From Comamonadaceae bacterium (lineage in GTDB: Bacteria > Pseudomonadota > Gammaproteobacteria > Burkholderiales > Burkholderiaceae_C), in assembly GCA_003599455.1 (NCBI GenBank), contig QZKF01000075.1:1-64000 (forward strand): a stretch of DNA of 64,000 nucleotides. The letters are read 5' to 3'. The translations under genes were made by a program, and so were the position numbers. The notes below the pieces were generated by a model. The model did no database searches and was not told where the DNA came from. It saw only the letters and a list, made by a program, of their open reading frames with translations. Below are positions 53,480 to 62,303 of the stretch, piece by piece; positions within the stretch are counted from its first letter, which is position 1, and the number at the start of each line of letters is the position of its first letter.

Positions 53480-53552
53480 TGCAGCGCAGCAAAAAGTGCT
53501 TGCGCTCCCACGGGTTATCCCTATAATTCGAGTCATGTTGCAGTGCAGCAAA
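53480..53552 (+). promoter_or_regulatory. Phasin promoter flanked by two PhaR-like boxes
   Basis: -35 TTGCGC at 53500-53505, 16-base spacer, perfect -10 TATAAT at 53522-53527. Two near-identical 14-mers bracket it: TGCAGCGCAGCAAA at 53480-53493 and TGCAGTGCAGCAAA at 53539-53552. Their TGCA-rich wording resembles sites of the PHB-sensing repressor PhaR, which controls phasins in Ralstonia and Paracoccus; that link is inference. Confidence 0.75.
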
Positions 53553-53641
53553 GCGAACGATAACAACAGCGTCCAGACAGCGCGGTGTTCTCAGCAGCCT
53601 TCAACTAAGCCCAGTTTCTTTACAAGTTTAGGAGTATGAAT

Positions 53642-54184
53642 ATGTTGACCGCCGAACAAATGATCGCCGCCCAGAAAGCCAATATCGAGACCATCTTCGG
53701 TCTGACCCAGAAGGCCTTCGAAGGCGTGGAAAAGCTGGTCGAACTCAATGTGCAAGCCACCAAGGCCGCCCTGTCCGAGTCCGCCAACAACACCCAGGCC
53801 CTGCTGAGCGTGAAAGACGCCCAGGAACTGCTGGCCCTGCAAGCCAACCTGTTCCAGCCCCTGGCCGAGAAGACCGTGGCCTACAGCCGTCACCTGTACG
53901 ACATCGCTCAAGGCACCGGCGCCGAATTCGGCAAGGCCGCTGAAGCCCAGGCCAGCGACACCCAGAAGAAATTCCTGGCTGTCGTCGACAACGCCTCCAA
54001 GAACGCCCCCGCCGGTTCCGAAACCGCCGTGGCCGTGATGAAGAGCGCTGTCTCCGCCGCCAACAACGCCATGGAATCGGTGCAGAAGGCTGTCAAGCAA
54101 GCCACCGAAATGGCCGAAGCCAACTTCAACACCGTGACCACCTCGGCTGTCAACGCCACCAAGTCGGCCGCCAAAAAGCGCTGA
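53642..54184 (+). CDS. phaP: Phasin (polyhydroxyalkanoate granule-associated protein)
   Basis: 180 residues, Ala/Lys-rich and helical. [28 protein letters not shown] at the N-terminus is the phasin_2 family block; the C-terminus ends in an SAAKKR tail. Coats PHB granules and limits their size. ATG 53642 is preferred: AGGAG at 53630-53634 lies 7 bases before it but only 1 before the upstream ATG at 53636. Confidence 0.95.
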   Translation: MLTAEQMIAAQKANIETIFGLTQKAFEGVEKLVELNVQATKAALSESANNTQALLSVKDAQELLALQANLFQPLAEKTVAYSRHLYDIAQGTGAEFGKAAEAQASDTQKKFLAVVDNASKNAPAGSETAVAVMKSAVSAANNAMESVQKAVKQATEMAEANFNTVTTSAVNATKSAAKKR

Positions 54185-54358
54185 ACAGCACCGCGATCGT
54201 GCCGTTGATCGGCCCGTTTGACATGCGTCACAGGGGCCACACTAGGATCAATTCCACGACGCGCTGGCACCCTTTCAAAGGCAGCGCTTGAATCTCAAGT
54301 CTGTTTTTCTGGTTGTCTCCTCGGGTCCTTTTCGAAATTCGATTTCATCGGACCCCTT

Positions 54359-54388
54359 AAGCCCTCACTGCAAGGTGGGGGCTTTTTT
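54359..54388. terminator. Rho-independent terminator after phasin
   Basis: Arms AAGCCCTCAC and GTGGGGGCTT with one mismatch, followed by seven T. Its T-run touches the stop codon of the convergent patatin gene. Confidence 0.85.
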
Positions 54389-55350
54389 TATGGCCGGCTG
54401 CCCGCCACCGGCAGGCGCCGGGCGAGTTGCGCGCGCAACTGGGGCAGCGCCGCCTGCATGGCCGCGCGGCCGGCTTCGATCGAGCGCAGCCGCGCGGTGA
54501 AATCCGCGCTGCCCACGCCCGACAGCGCCGGGCGCACCACCACATCGGCCCCGGCCAGCTCGTGGCGGTTGATGCTCTGGCCCATGATGGCAAAGGTCTG
54601 CAGCAGCACCTGCACGCTGCCCGTGGCGGCGTTGCCCTCGGGCGCGCTGGAGATGTCCACGGCCAGCACCACCTCGGCGCCCATGTCGCGCGCGTGGCGC
54701 ACCGGCACCGGCGCGACCAGGCCGCCGTCCACGTAGTCGCGCCCGGCGATGCGCACCGGTGCGAACACGCCGGGCACCGCGCTGGAGGCGCGCACCGCCT
54801 GCGCGGCGTCGCCGCGCCGGAACAATACGCCCTGCCCGGTGCCCAGGTCGGTGGCCAGCACGCCCAGCGGCAGGCTCATGTTCTCCAGCAACCTGCCGTC
54901 CACCGCCTGGCGCACGTAGCGGGTCAGGGCCTCGCCGCGCAGCATGCCCCGGCCCATGATCGGCAGGGCCCAGTCGGTCAGGGTGGCTTCTTCCATGCTG
55001 AGGGCCGCGGCCTCGAGTTCGCCCGCGGTCTTGCCACTGGCGTACAGCGCCGCCACCAGGCTGCCGGCCGAGGTGCCCGTCACGAGGTCGGGGCGGATGC
55101 CGTTGGCTTCCAGCACCTGGATCACCCCCACGTGAGCAAAGCCCCGCGCCGCGCCACCGCCCAGCGCCAGCCCGAGGCGCGGCGCGCGCGTGGCAGGCTC
55201 CACCACGGTGATCGGCGGGGCCACCTCGGGGGTGTCGGGCGCGCGCACCGGCGTGCTGCCGCAACCGACCAGCAGCAGCGCCAGCACCCAGGCCGCAAGG
55301 CCCTTGATTTCGTCAAGCTTATTAAGAACCATTCGTGTTTGTGTTAGCAT
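54388..55350 (-). CDS. Patatin-like phospholipase lipoprotein
   Basis: 320 residues from ATG 55350; ATG 55332 is an alternative six codons later. Lipoprotein signal with LLLVGC. The patatin core is complete: anion hole LALGGGAARGFAHVGVIQVLE, nucleophile VTGTSAGSLVAALYA (GxSxG) and catalytic Asp in DYVDGGLVAPVPV (DGG). Membrane-bound Ser-Asp lipase, RssA-like in length. Confidence 0.9.
   Translation of the reverse strand: MLTQTRMVLNKLDEIKGLAAWVLALLLVGCGSTPVRAPDTPEVAPPITVVEPATRAPRLGLALGGGAARGFAHVGVIQVLEANGIRPDLVTGTSAGSLVAALYASGKTAGELEAAALSMEEATLTDWALPIMGRGMLRGEALTRYVRQAVDGRLLENMSLPLGVLATDLGTGQGVLFRRGDAAQAVRASSAVPGVFAPVRIAGRDYVDGGLVAPVPVRHARDMGAEVVLAVDISSAPEGNAATGSVQVLLQTFAIMGQSINRHELAGADVVVRPALSGVGSADFTARLRSIEAGRAAMQAALPQLRAQLARRLPVAGSRP
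55323..55334. promoter_or_regulatory. Possible Fur box
   Basis: On the minus strand GAATGGTTCTTA matches ten of twelve bases of the Fur-type core GAATGATTCTCA. It is ~107 bases upstream of the Fe(III)-binding protein gene and overlaps the start region of the patatin gene. Weak single-site evidence. Confidence 0.35.
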
Positions 55351-55440
55351 CTTTTCCGGATTATCCCCGGTGCGCCACGCGCCACCGGCCGACCTCTTCC
55401 CGCCCCCACGCATTCGAATCTTCAACTCCGAAAGACCCGC

Positions 55441-56496
55441 ATGACCTCATCGCTCAAGCTCACCATGGTGCTCGCGGCCACCGCCGCCGCCCTGGGTGCC
55501 CAGACCCATGTCCTGGCCCAGGACAAGGTGCTCAACCTGTACTCGGCCCGCCACTACCAGACCGACGAGGTGATGTACGAGACCTTCACCAAGACCACGG
55601 GCATCAAGATCAACCGCGTGGATGCGGACGACGCCGGCATTGTGGCGCGCCTGCGCGCCGAGGGCGCGGCCTCGCCGGCCGACGTGATCCTGCTGGTGGA
55701 CGCGGCCCGCATGGCCTCGGCCGACAGCCAGGGCCTGTTCCAGCCCATCAAGTCGGCCAAGCTGGATGCGGCGATCCCCGCCAACCTGCGCGCCGACGCC
55801 ACCGCCGACGGCGTGACCTGGACCGGTTTTTCCACCCGCGCGCGCGTGATCGTGTACGACCCGATGCGCGTGAAGGCCGCCGACGTGGCCACCTACGAGC
55901 AGCTCGCCGACCCCAAGCTCAAGGGCATGGTCTGCACCCGCTCGGGCTCGCACCCCTACAACCTCTCGCTGTTCGCCACCGTGGTCGAGCGCCTGGGTGA
56001 CCAGAAGGGCGAAGCCTGGCTCAAGGGCCTGGTGGGCAACATGGCGCGCGACCCCAAGGGGGGTGACACCGACCAGATCAAGGCCGTCGCTTCGGGCGAG
56101 TGCGGCGTGGCGCTGACCAACACCTACTACGTGGCGCGCCTGATCAAGTCGACCAAGCCGGAAGACCGCGCCGTGATGGAAAAGGTGCGCGTGGTGTTCC
56201 CCAACCAGGGCACCAGCGGCACGCACGTGAACATCGCCGGCGCCGCCGTGGCCAAACACGCCAAGAACCGCGACAACGCCGTGGCGTTCATGGAATTCCT
56301 GGCCAGCCCCTACGCGCAGGACTACTTCGCCAACGGCAACAACGAGTTCCCGGCCGTCAAGGGCCTGAAGGTGGACAACGCGGCCATCAAGGCCATGGGC
56401 GGCGACAACTTCAAGGCCGAGACCGTGCCGCTGGGCGTGGTGTCGAAGAACATGACCAAGGTGCAGCAGATGCTGGACCGCGCTGGATACAAGTAA
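55441..56496 (+). CDS. fbpA: Fe(III) ABC transporter periplasmic binding protein, FbpA/FutA type
   Basis: 351 residues with a signal peptide (cleavage near THVLAQ-DK, about residue 27). LNLYSARHYQTDEVMYETFTKTTGIKI is the ferric-binding start, and NTYYVARL holds the Tyr pair that coordinates iron. GTSGTHVNIAGAAVAKHAKN is also typical. No permease or ATPase gene follows; a hairpin repeat and terminator close the unit, so the partner permease must be elsewhere. Confidence 0.92.
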   Translation: MTSSLKLTMVLAATAAALGAQTHVLAQDKVLNLYSARHYQTDEVMYETFTKTTGIKINRVDADDAGIVARLRAEGAASPADVILLVDAARMASADSQGLFQPIKSAKLDAAIPANLRADATADGVTWTGFSTRARVIVYDPMRVKAADVATYEQLADPKLKGMVCTRSGSHPYNLSLFATVVERLGDQKGEAWLKGLVGNMARDPKGGDTDQIKAVASGECGVALTNTYYVARLIKSTKPEDRAVMEKVRVVFPNQGTSGTHVNIAGAAVAKHAKNRDNAVAFMEFLASPYAQDYFANGNNEFPAVKGLKVDNAAIKAMGGDNFKAETVPLGVVSKNMTKVQQMLDRAGYK

Positions 56497-56528
56497 GTCC
56501 ACCCCTGCGCCGGCCCGATGCTCGGGCC

Positions 56529-56595
56529 GTCACCCCCTCAAGGGGGCAATGCCTGCGGCCTGGCAAAGCCAGTTCCGCGGCATTCTGGATGGGAA
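56529..56595 (+). repeat. Interspersed hairpin repeat, copy B (after fbpA)
   Basis: Same ~66-base unit as 16020-16085: CACCCCCTCAAGGGGGCA, GCCTGCGGCC, a GGC/GCC stem, TTCCGCGGCA and CTGGATGGGAA. It lies 32 bases after the fbpA stop in the same relative orientation as copy A has to dctP. Confidence 0.85.
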
Positions 56596-56606
56596 GCATC
56601 TTTGCC

Positions 56607-56648
56607 AAAGAACAAAGCCCTTGGTGATCGCCAAGGGCTTTGTTCTTT
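56607..56648. terminator. Bidirectional terminator between fbpA and ppk2
   Basis: Perfect 18-base arms: AAAGAACAAAGCCCTTGG (56607-56624) and its complement (56631-56648), loop TGATCG. It ends both convergent genes. Confidence 0.93.
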
Positions 56649-56653
56649 CTGGG

Positions 56654-57562
56654 TCAATACACCTGCGGGACATGGATCTCGCCGGGCACCTGGTGGCGGC
56701 GGTAGCCCTCGTGGCGCACGCGCTCGGGCAGCGTGATGGCGGGGCGCTCCACCTCGCCGTACGGCATCTGCTGCAGCAGGTGGTGGATGCAGTTCAGGCG
56801 CGCCTTCTTCTTGTCGTCGGCCTGCACCACCCACCAGGGTGATTCGGGGATGTGGGTGCGCTCCAGCATCACCTCTTTCGCCTGCGTGTAGAGCTCCCAG
56901 CGGCGGCGGCTCTCCAGGTCCATGGGGCTGAGCTTCCACTGCTTCAGCGGGTCGTGGATGCGGCCGAGGAAGCGCAGGTGCTGCTCTTCGTCCGAGATCG
57001 AGAACCAGTACTTGATGAGCTGGATGCCCGAGCGCACCAGCATCTTCTCGAACTCGGGCACCGAGCGGAAGAACTCCTCGTACTGCTCGTCGCTGCAGAA
57101 ACCCATGACGCGCTCGACGCCGGCGCGGTTGTACCAGCTGCGGTCGAACAGCACCATCTCGCCCGCGGCCGGCAGGTGCGCCGCGTAGCGCTGGAAATAC
57201 CACTGCGTGCGCTCGCGGTCGTTGGGCGCCGGCAGCGCGGCCACGCGGCACACGCGCGGGTTCAGGCGCTGGGTGATGCGCTTGATCGCGCCGCCCTTGC
57301 CCGCGGCGTCGCGGCCTTCGAACACGATCACCACCTTGTGGCCGGTCGCCACCACCCAGTCCTGCAGCTTCACCAGCTCGGCCTGCAGGCGGAACAGCTC
57401 GCGGAAATAGACGCGGCGCGCTTCCTTGCGCGCGGCAAGGGACTCGGCGTCCAGATCGACTTCGCCGTGCCGGTCTTCGAGCTCCATCTCCAGCTCTTCG
57501 TCATAGCCGTCCATGAGGTCGTCGTGAATGCGGCGCATCAACTCGTCGTGGCTGTCAGACAT
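56654..57562 (-). CDS. ppk2: Polyphosphate kinase 2 (PPK2)
   Basis: 302 residues, single PPK2 domain. Walker A VIVFEGRDAAGKGGAIKRIT, lid/Walker B FDRSWYNRAGVERVMGF and the IKYWFSISDEEQ block are diagnostic. Uses polyphosphate to phosphorylate nucleoside diphosphates (class I by single domain and length). The N-terminal ~50 residues are acidic. Confidence 0.95.
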   Translation of the reverse strand: MSDSHDELMRRIHDDLMDGYDEELEMELEDRHGEVDLDAESLAARKEARRVYFRELFRLQAELVKLQDWVVATGHKVVIVFEGRDAAGKGGAIKRITQRLNPRVCRVAALPAPNDRERTQWYFQRYAAHLPAAGEMVLFDRSWYNRAGVERVMGFCSDEQYEEFFRSVPEFEKMLVRSGIQLIKYWFSISDEEQHLRFLGRIHDPLKQWKLSPMDLESRRRWELYTQAKEVMLERTHIPESPWWVVQADDKKKARLNCIHHLLQQMPYGEVERPAITLPERVRHEGYRRHQVPGEIHVPQVY

Positions 57563-57652
57563 GGGGGCTCCGTGAAGTCGGCAAAGCGATCAGACTAGGG
57601 CCCGCGCGTGACAGGGGCGTGACATCGCCGTGTCGCATAATCCCCGTCTGAA

Positions 57653-57668
57653 TTGACGTTTACGTCAA
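57653..57668. promoter_or_regulatory. 16-base perfect palindrome upstream of the SDR gene
   Basis: TTGACGT-TT-ACGTCAA, 34 bases before the SDR ATG. The wording is close to operators I recall for LiuR-type (MerR family) regulators of fatty-acid and branched-chain acid breakdown in betaproteobacteria. It fits the SDR's likely acyl-CoA role, but the regulator is not in the window. Confidence 0.6.
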
Positions 57669-57702
57669 CGTCACATCCCCCTTCATCACACAGGAGCACA
57701 GC

Positions 57703-58461
57703 ATGGACATTCAAGACAAGGTTTTCATCGTCACCGGCGGCGCATCGGGTCTGGGCGAAGGCACGGCGCGCATGCTCGCTGCCAACGGCGGCAAGGTCGT
57801 CATCGCCGACATGCAGGTGGAAAAAGGCGAGGCGGTGGCGAAAGAGATCGGTGGCGCCTTCCTGACGTGCGACGTGAGCAACGAAGCCGACGGCCAGGCC
57901 GTGGTGGCCAAAGCCGTGTCCATGGGCAAGCTCATGGGCCTGGTGAACTGTGCCGGCATCGCGCCGGCCGAGAAGACCGTGGGCAAGAACGGCGCGCACA
58001 ACCTGGGCGTCTACACCAAGACCATCATGGTCAACCTGGTGGGCAGCTTCAACATGATCCGCCTCGCGGCCGAGGCCATGTGCAAGAACGAGCCCGAGGC
58101 CACGGGCGAGCGCGGCGTGATGATCTCCACCGCCAGCGTGGCCGCGTACGACGGCCAGATCGGCCAGGCGGCCTACGCCGCGTCCAAGGGCGGCGTGGTC
58201 GGCATGACCTTGCCGATCGCGCGCGACCTCTCGCGCAACGGCATCCGCAACATGACCATTGCCCCCGGCATCTTCGGCACACCCATGCTGTTCGGCATGC
58301 CGCAGGAGGTGCAGGACGCGCTGGCCGCCAGCGTGCCCTTCCCCAGCCGCCTGGGCACCCCGAACGACTACGCCAAGCTCGCCAAACACATCATCGAGAA
58401 CGACATGCTCAACGGCGAGGTGATCCGCCTGGACGGCGCGATCCGCCTGGCCCCACGCTGA
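57703..58461 (+). CDS. Short-chain dehydrogenase, 3-hydroxyacyl-CoA dehydrogenase type 2-like
   Basis: 252 residues. Cofactor motif [19 protein letters not shown] (TGGxxGxG), Asp after strand 2 (VVIADMQ) for [13 protein letters not shown], catalytic Ser in [15 protein letters not shown] and YAASKGG (YxxxK). The layout, with the extended loop after [13 protein letters not shown], resembles human HSD10-type 2-methyl-3-hydroxyacyl-CoA dehydrogenases, hence beta-oxidation or isoleucine degradation. Confidence 0.9.
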   Translation: MDIQDKVFIVTGGASGLGEGTARMLAANGGKVVIADMQVEKGEAVAKEIGGAFLTCDVSNEADGQAVVAKAVSMGKLMGLVNCAGIAPAEKTVGKNGAHNLGVYTKTIMVNLVGSFNMIRLAAEAMCKNEPEATGERGVMISTASVAAYDGQIGQAAYAASKGGVVGMTLPIARDLSRNGIRNMTIAPGIFGTPMLFGMPQEVQDALAASVPFPSRLGTPNDYAKLAKHIIENDMLNGEVIRLDGAIRLAPR

Positions 58462-58478
58462 GCCCCCGAGATCGGCGC

Positions 58479-60275
58479 ATGAACGCCGCCGCATCACCGC
58501 TGCTTGCGCTGGGCCTGGCGCTGCTCGCCGCCTGCGCCACGCCGCCCGCGCCGCCGGTCCAGCAGCCCGAAGCCGCCTCCGGCCTCACGGCCAAACCGGG
58601 CTGGACCTTCCAGCGCCAGGCCGTCGCCGCGGCCAATCCACTGGCGACCGAAGCGGGCGCGCGGATCCTGCGCGCCGGCGGCAGCGCGGTGGACGCCGCG
58701 ATCGCGGTGCAGATGGTGCTCACGCTGGTGGAGCCGCAGTCCAGCGGCATCGGCGGCGGTGCCTTCCTGTTGCACCACGACGGCCGGCGCGTGCAGGCCT
58801 TCGACGGTCGCGAGACCGCCCCCGCCGGGGCCGATGAACGCCTGTTCCTCAACGCACAAGGCCAGCCGCTGGCTTTCATGGACGCGGTGGCGAGCGGCCG
58901 CTCGGTCGGCGTGCCCGGCGCGCTGGCGATGCTGGCACTGGCGCACCGCCAGCACGGCAAGCTGCCCTGGGCGCGGCTGTTCGAGCCCGCCATCGCGCTC
59001 GCCGAGCAGGGCTTCGCGGTCAGCCCGCGCCTGCACGCGCTCCTGCTGGCCGAGACCGCGCTGAAGAAGGACCCGGTCGCCACCGCCTACTTCTACCGGC
59101 CGGATGGCCAGCCCCACCCCGTGGGCCATGCGCTGCGCAACCCGGAGCTTGCCCACGTGCTGCGCCAGATCGCGGCCGTCGGCCCGGTCGCCTTGCACGA
59201 AGGGCCGGTGGCGCGCGCGATCGTGAACACGGTGCAGCGGCACCCCACCGGGCCGGGCCGGCTGGACCTCGACGACCTCCAGCGCTACCAGCCGCGCGAA
59301 CGCGAGGCGCTGTGCCACGACCACACGGCCGCGCAGCGCGCGCTGCGCATCTGCGGTTTTCCGCCACCCAGCTCGGGCGCCCTGGCCGTGGGCCAGATCC
59401 TGGGTCTGCTGGCGCGCACGCCACAGGCCACGGCGCCGCTGGCACAAGGCCTGCCCTCCCCCGACTGGCTGCACAGCTACGCCGAAGCCTCGCGCCTGGC
59501 CTTCGCCGACCGTGCGCAGTACGTGGCCGACCCCGATTTCGTCGCCCCGCCCGCCGGCCGCTGGGGCAGCCTGCTGGACACGCGCTACCTCGACGAACGC
59601 GCCCGGCTCATCGGTCCGGCGCGCAGGCCCGACGCACCGGCCGGTCAGCCGGGCGGCGTGCAGAGCGGCTGGGCATCCATGCCCGAGCAGCCGGAGTACG
59701 GCACCAGCCACATCAGCATCGTCGACGCCTTCGGCAACGCGCTGGCCATGACGACCACCATCGAGGCCGCGTTCGGCTCGCGCCTCATGGTCACGACCGA
59801 CCCGAGCCGCCCGGGCGGCTTCCTGCTCAACAACCAGCTCAGCGATTTCAGCTTCAGCCCACGCGACGCGCTGGGCCGGCCGATCGCCAACCGGGTCGAA
59901 CCCGGCAAGCGGCCCCGCTCGTCGATGTCGCCCACGCTGGTGTTCGACAGGGCCAGCGGCGAGCTGCTGATGAGCGCAGGCAGCCCGGGCGGCGCGCTCA
60001 TCATCCACTACACCGCCAAGCTGCTGCACGGCACGCTGCAATGGGGTCTGTCGCCGCAAGCGGCGGTGGACCTGCCCAATTTCGGCACGCTCGGCGGGCC
60101 CTTGCTGCTGGAACAGGGCCGCTTCCCCGCCGCCACGGTTCGCGCGCTGGAGCAACGCGGTCACACGGTGCAGCAAGGCGAACTCACCAGCGGCGCGCAG
60201 GCCATCGTGCGGGGGCGCGGCGTGTGGCTGGGCGGCGCCGACCCGCGCCGCGAGGGCATCGTCGCAGGGGACTGA
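58479..60275 (+). CDS. ggt: Gamma-glutamyltranspeptidase lipoprotein
   Basis: 598 residues. Lipoprotein-type signal with lipobox LAAC (near residue 21). Ntn-hydrolase precursor: GGSAVDAAIAVQMVLTLVEP and SSGIGGGAFLLH in the large subunit; autoprocessing site YGTSHISIVDAFGNA, where the Thr would be the N-terminal nucleophile of the small subunit; then AGSPGGALIIHY. Cleaves glutathione or gamma-glutamyl compounds in the periplasm. It starts 17 bases after the SDR. Confidence 0.92.
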   Translation: MNAAASPLLALGLALLAACATPPAPPVQQPEAASGLTAKPGWTFQRQAVAAANPLATEAGARILRAGGSAVDAAIAVQMVLTLVEPQSSGIGGGAFLLHHDGRRVQAFDGRETAPAGADERLFLNAQGQPLAFMDAVASGRSVGVPGALAMLALAHRQHGKLPWARLFEPAIALAEQGFAVSPRLHALLLAETALKKDPVATAYFYRPDGQPHPVGHALRNPELAHVLRQIAAVGPVALHEGPVARAIVNTVQRHPTGPGRLDLDDLQRYQPREREALCHDHTAAQRALRICGFPPPSSGALAVGQILGLLARTPQATAPLAQGLPSPDWLHSYAEASRLAFADRAQYVADPDFVAPPAGRWGSLLDTRYLDERARLIGPARRPDAPAGQPGGVQSGWASMPEQPEYGTSHISIVDAFGNALAMTTTIEAAFGSRLMVTTDPSRPGGFLLNNQLSDFSFSPRDALGRPIANRVEPGKRPRSSMSPTLVFDRASGELLMSAGSPGGALIIHYTAKLLHGTLQWGLSPQAAVDLPNFGTLGGPLLLEQGRFPAATVRALEQRGHTVQQGELTSGAQAIVRGRGVWLGGADPRREGIVAGD

Positions 60276-60306
60276 ACTCGCGGGGACCATCGGTCAGAAT
60301 ACCCCG

Positions 60307-62277
60307 GTGGCCATCCCCCAGACCTTCATCCAGGAACTGCTCAACCGCGTGGACGTGGTCGACGTGGTGGGCCGCTACGTGCAGCTCAAGAAGGGCGGCG
60401 CCAACCTGATGGGCCTGTGCCCGTTCCACGGCGAGAAGTCGCCCTCGTTCAGCGTCAGCCCGACCAAGCAGTTCTACCACTGCTTCGGCTGCGGGGCCAA
60501 CGGCAACGCCATCGGCTTCCTGATGGAGCACGCCGGCATGAGCTTCATCGAGGCGGTGAAAGACCTCGCCCAGCAGACCGGCATGCAGGTGCCCGAAGAC
60601 GACGCCTCGCCGCAGGACCGCGAGCGCGCCGCGCAGCAGCGCCAGAAGCAGGCCACGCTCACCGACGTGCTGGAGAAGGCGGCGCAGGCCTATGCGAAGC
60701 AGCTCAAGGTGTCGCCGCGCGCGGTGGACTACCTCAAGGGCCGCGGCCTCTCGGGCCAGATCGCCAAGACCTTCGGCCTGGGCTACGCGCCCGAGGGCTG
60801 GCGCGCCCTGGCCAGCGTGTTCCCCGACTACCAGGAGCCGCTGCTGGTCGAGTCCGGCATGGTGATCGAGCACGAGGACGAAAAAGGCGCCGACGGCCAG
60901 GCCAAGCGCTACGACCGTTTTCGCGACCGCATCATGTTCCCGATCCGCAACGTCAAGGGCGAATGCATCGGCTTCGGCGGGCGCGTGCTCGACAAGGGCG
61001 AACCCAAGTACCTGAACTCGCCCGAGACGCCGGTGTTCAGCAAGGGGCGCGAACTCTACGGTTTGTTCGAGGGCCGCACCGCCATCCGCGTGGCGGGCTA
61101 CGCGCTCGTCACCGAGGGCTACATGGACGTGGTGGCCCTGGCCCAGCTCGGTTTTGCCAACGCCGTGGCCACGCTGGGCACGGCCTGCACGCCCGACCAC
61201 GTGCAGAAACTGTTCCGTTTCACCGACTCGGTGGTCTTCAGCTTCGACGGCGACGGCGCCGGCCGGCGCGCGGCGCGCAAGGCGCTCGACGCCGCCCTGC
61301 CCCTGGCCACCGACACGCGCAGCGTGAAATTCCTGTTCCTGCCGGCCGAGCACGACCCCGACAGCTTCATCCGCGCCAACGGCGAGGCGGCGTTCGCCCA
61401 GTGCGTGAAGGAGGCCGTGCCGCTCTCGCGCTTCCTGATCGAAGCCGCCGGCGCCGACTGCGACCTCTCCACCGCCGAAGGCCGCGCCCGCATGGCCAGC
61501 CAGGCGCGGCCGCTCTGGAGCGCCCTGCCCGACGGTGCCCTGAAACGCCAGCTGATCGGCGAGCTGTCCACCGGCATCGGCATCGGCAGCGCGGACCTGC
61601 TGCAGCTCTGGCAGCACGCGGGCGGTGGCTCGCGCGCGCCCCGCGCGGCGCCCGCGCAGCCGCCACGCGATGCCGGCGGCTACGACGGCGGCGGCACCGG
61701 GGCCGCCTACGTGACATCCGGCAGTTCGTACCCGGCCAGCGGGTACGGCGGCGGCTACGGCAGCGAGGGCGGCAGCGGATACGGCGGCAAGAGCAAGTGG
61801 CGAAAAGGCCCGCCACCACCACCGCGCATGCTGGGCACGCGCCGCGCGGGCGGCAGCCGGGCGGACCGCGCGGTGGGCCTGCTGCTGGCCAACCCCGCGG
61901 CCTGGGACACGCTGTCCGCCGACGACCACGCCCTGCTCGCCCACCTGCCGGCGCCGCATGGCCTGGTGTTCGGCTGGCTGGAAGCGCAGCTCCACGAGCA
62001 CGGCCACCAGCCCTGGGCCGCGCTGCGCGAGGCCCTGCGTGGCCACGAGCACGAGGCCTTCGCCTGCGCCCAGACCGAGCAGGTGACCCTGGGCGAGGAC
62101 CCCGCCAACGAGCTGTCCGAGCTGGCCGACGTGATGAACCGCCTGCGCCGTGACGGGCTGGAGGAGCAGGCGCGCCAGCTGGCCGAGCGCGTGGCCGCGG
62201 GAGACACCGGCGCCATGGACGAGTACAAGCGCGTGCGCGACCAGCTGCAGGCCCTGACCATCAGCCCCGCCACCTGA
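60307..62277 (+). CDS. dnaG: DNA primase DnaG
   Basis: 656 residues from a GTG start. Zinc-ribbon CPFHGEKSPSFSVSPTKQ..FYHCFGCG at the N-terminus, TOPRIM core with VTEGYMDVVALAQ and FSFDGDGAGRRAARKAL, and a DnaB-interacting C-terminal helical domain. Residues ~438-510 hold a Gly/Tyr/Ser-rich linker (GGGSRAP... SGYGGGYGSEGGSGYGGK region) that is longer than in E. coli. Precedes rpoD as in many proteobacteria. Confidence 0.96.
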   Translation: MAIPQTFIQELLNRVDVVDVVGRYVQLKKGGANLMGLCPFHGEKSPSFSVSPTKQFYHCFGCGANGNAIGFLMEHAGMSFIEAVKDLAQQTGMQVPEDDASPQDRERAAQQRQKQATLTDVLEKAAQAYAKQLKVSPRAVDYLKGRGLSGQIAKTFGLGYAPEGWRALASVFPDYQEPLLVESGMVIEHEDEKGADGQAKRYDRFRDRIMFPIRNVKGECIGFGGRVLDKGEPKYLNSPETPVFSKGRELYGLFEGRTAIRVAGYALVTEGYMDVVALAQLGFANAVATLGTACTPDHVQKLFRFTDSVVFSFDGDGAGRRAARKALDAALPLATDTRSVKFLFLPAEHDPDSFIRANGEAAFAQCVKEAVPLSRFLIEAAGADCDLSTAEGRARMASQARPLWSALPDGALKRQLIGELSTGIGIGSADLLQLWQHAGGGSRAPRAAPAQPPRDAGGYDGGGTGAAYVTSGSSYPASGYGGGYGSEGGSGYGGKSKWRKGPPPPPRMLGTRRAGGSRADRAVGLLLANPAAWDTLSADDHALLAHLPAPHGLVFGWLEAQLHEHGHQPWAALREALRGHEHEAFACAQTEQVTLGEDPANELSELADVMNRLRRDGLEEQARQLAERVAAGDTGAMDEYKRVRDQLQALTISPAT

Positions 62278-62303
62278 CAAAAAATCACCGCCGGCGGTAT
62301 AAT
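62274..62303 (+). promoter_or_regulatory. Sigma-70 promoter of rpoD
   Basis: CTGACA at 62274-62279 (five of six -35 bases), 18-base spacer, perfect TATAAT at 62298-62303. The -35 overlaps the dnaG stop codon. The transcript would have a ~285-base leader before rpoD. Confidence 0.8.
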
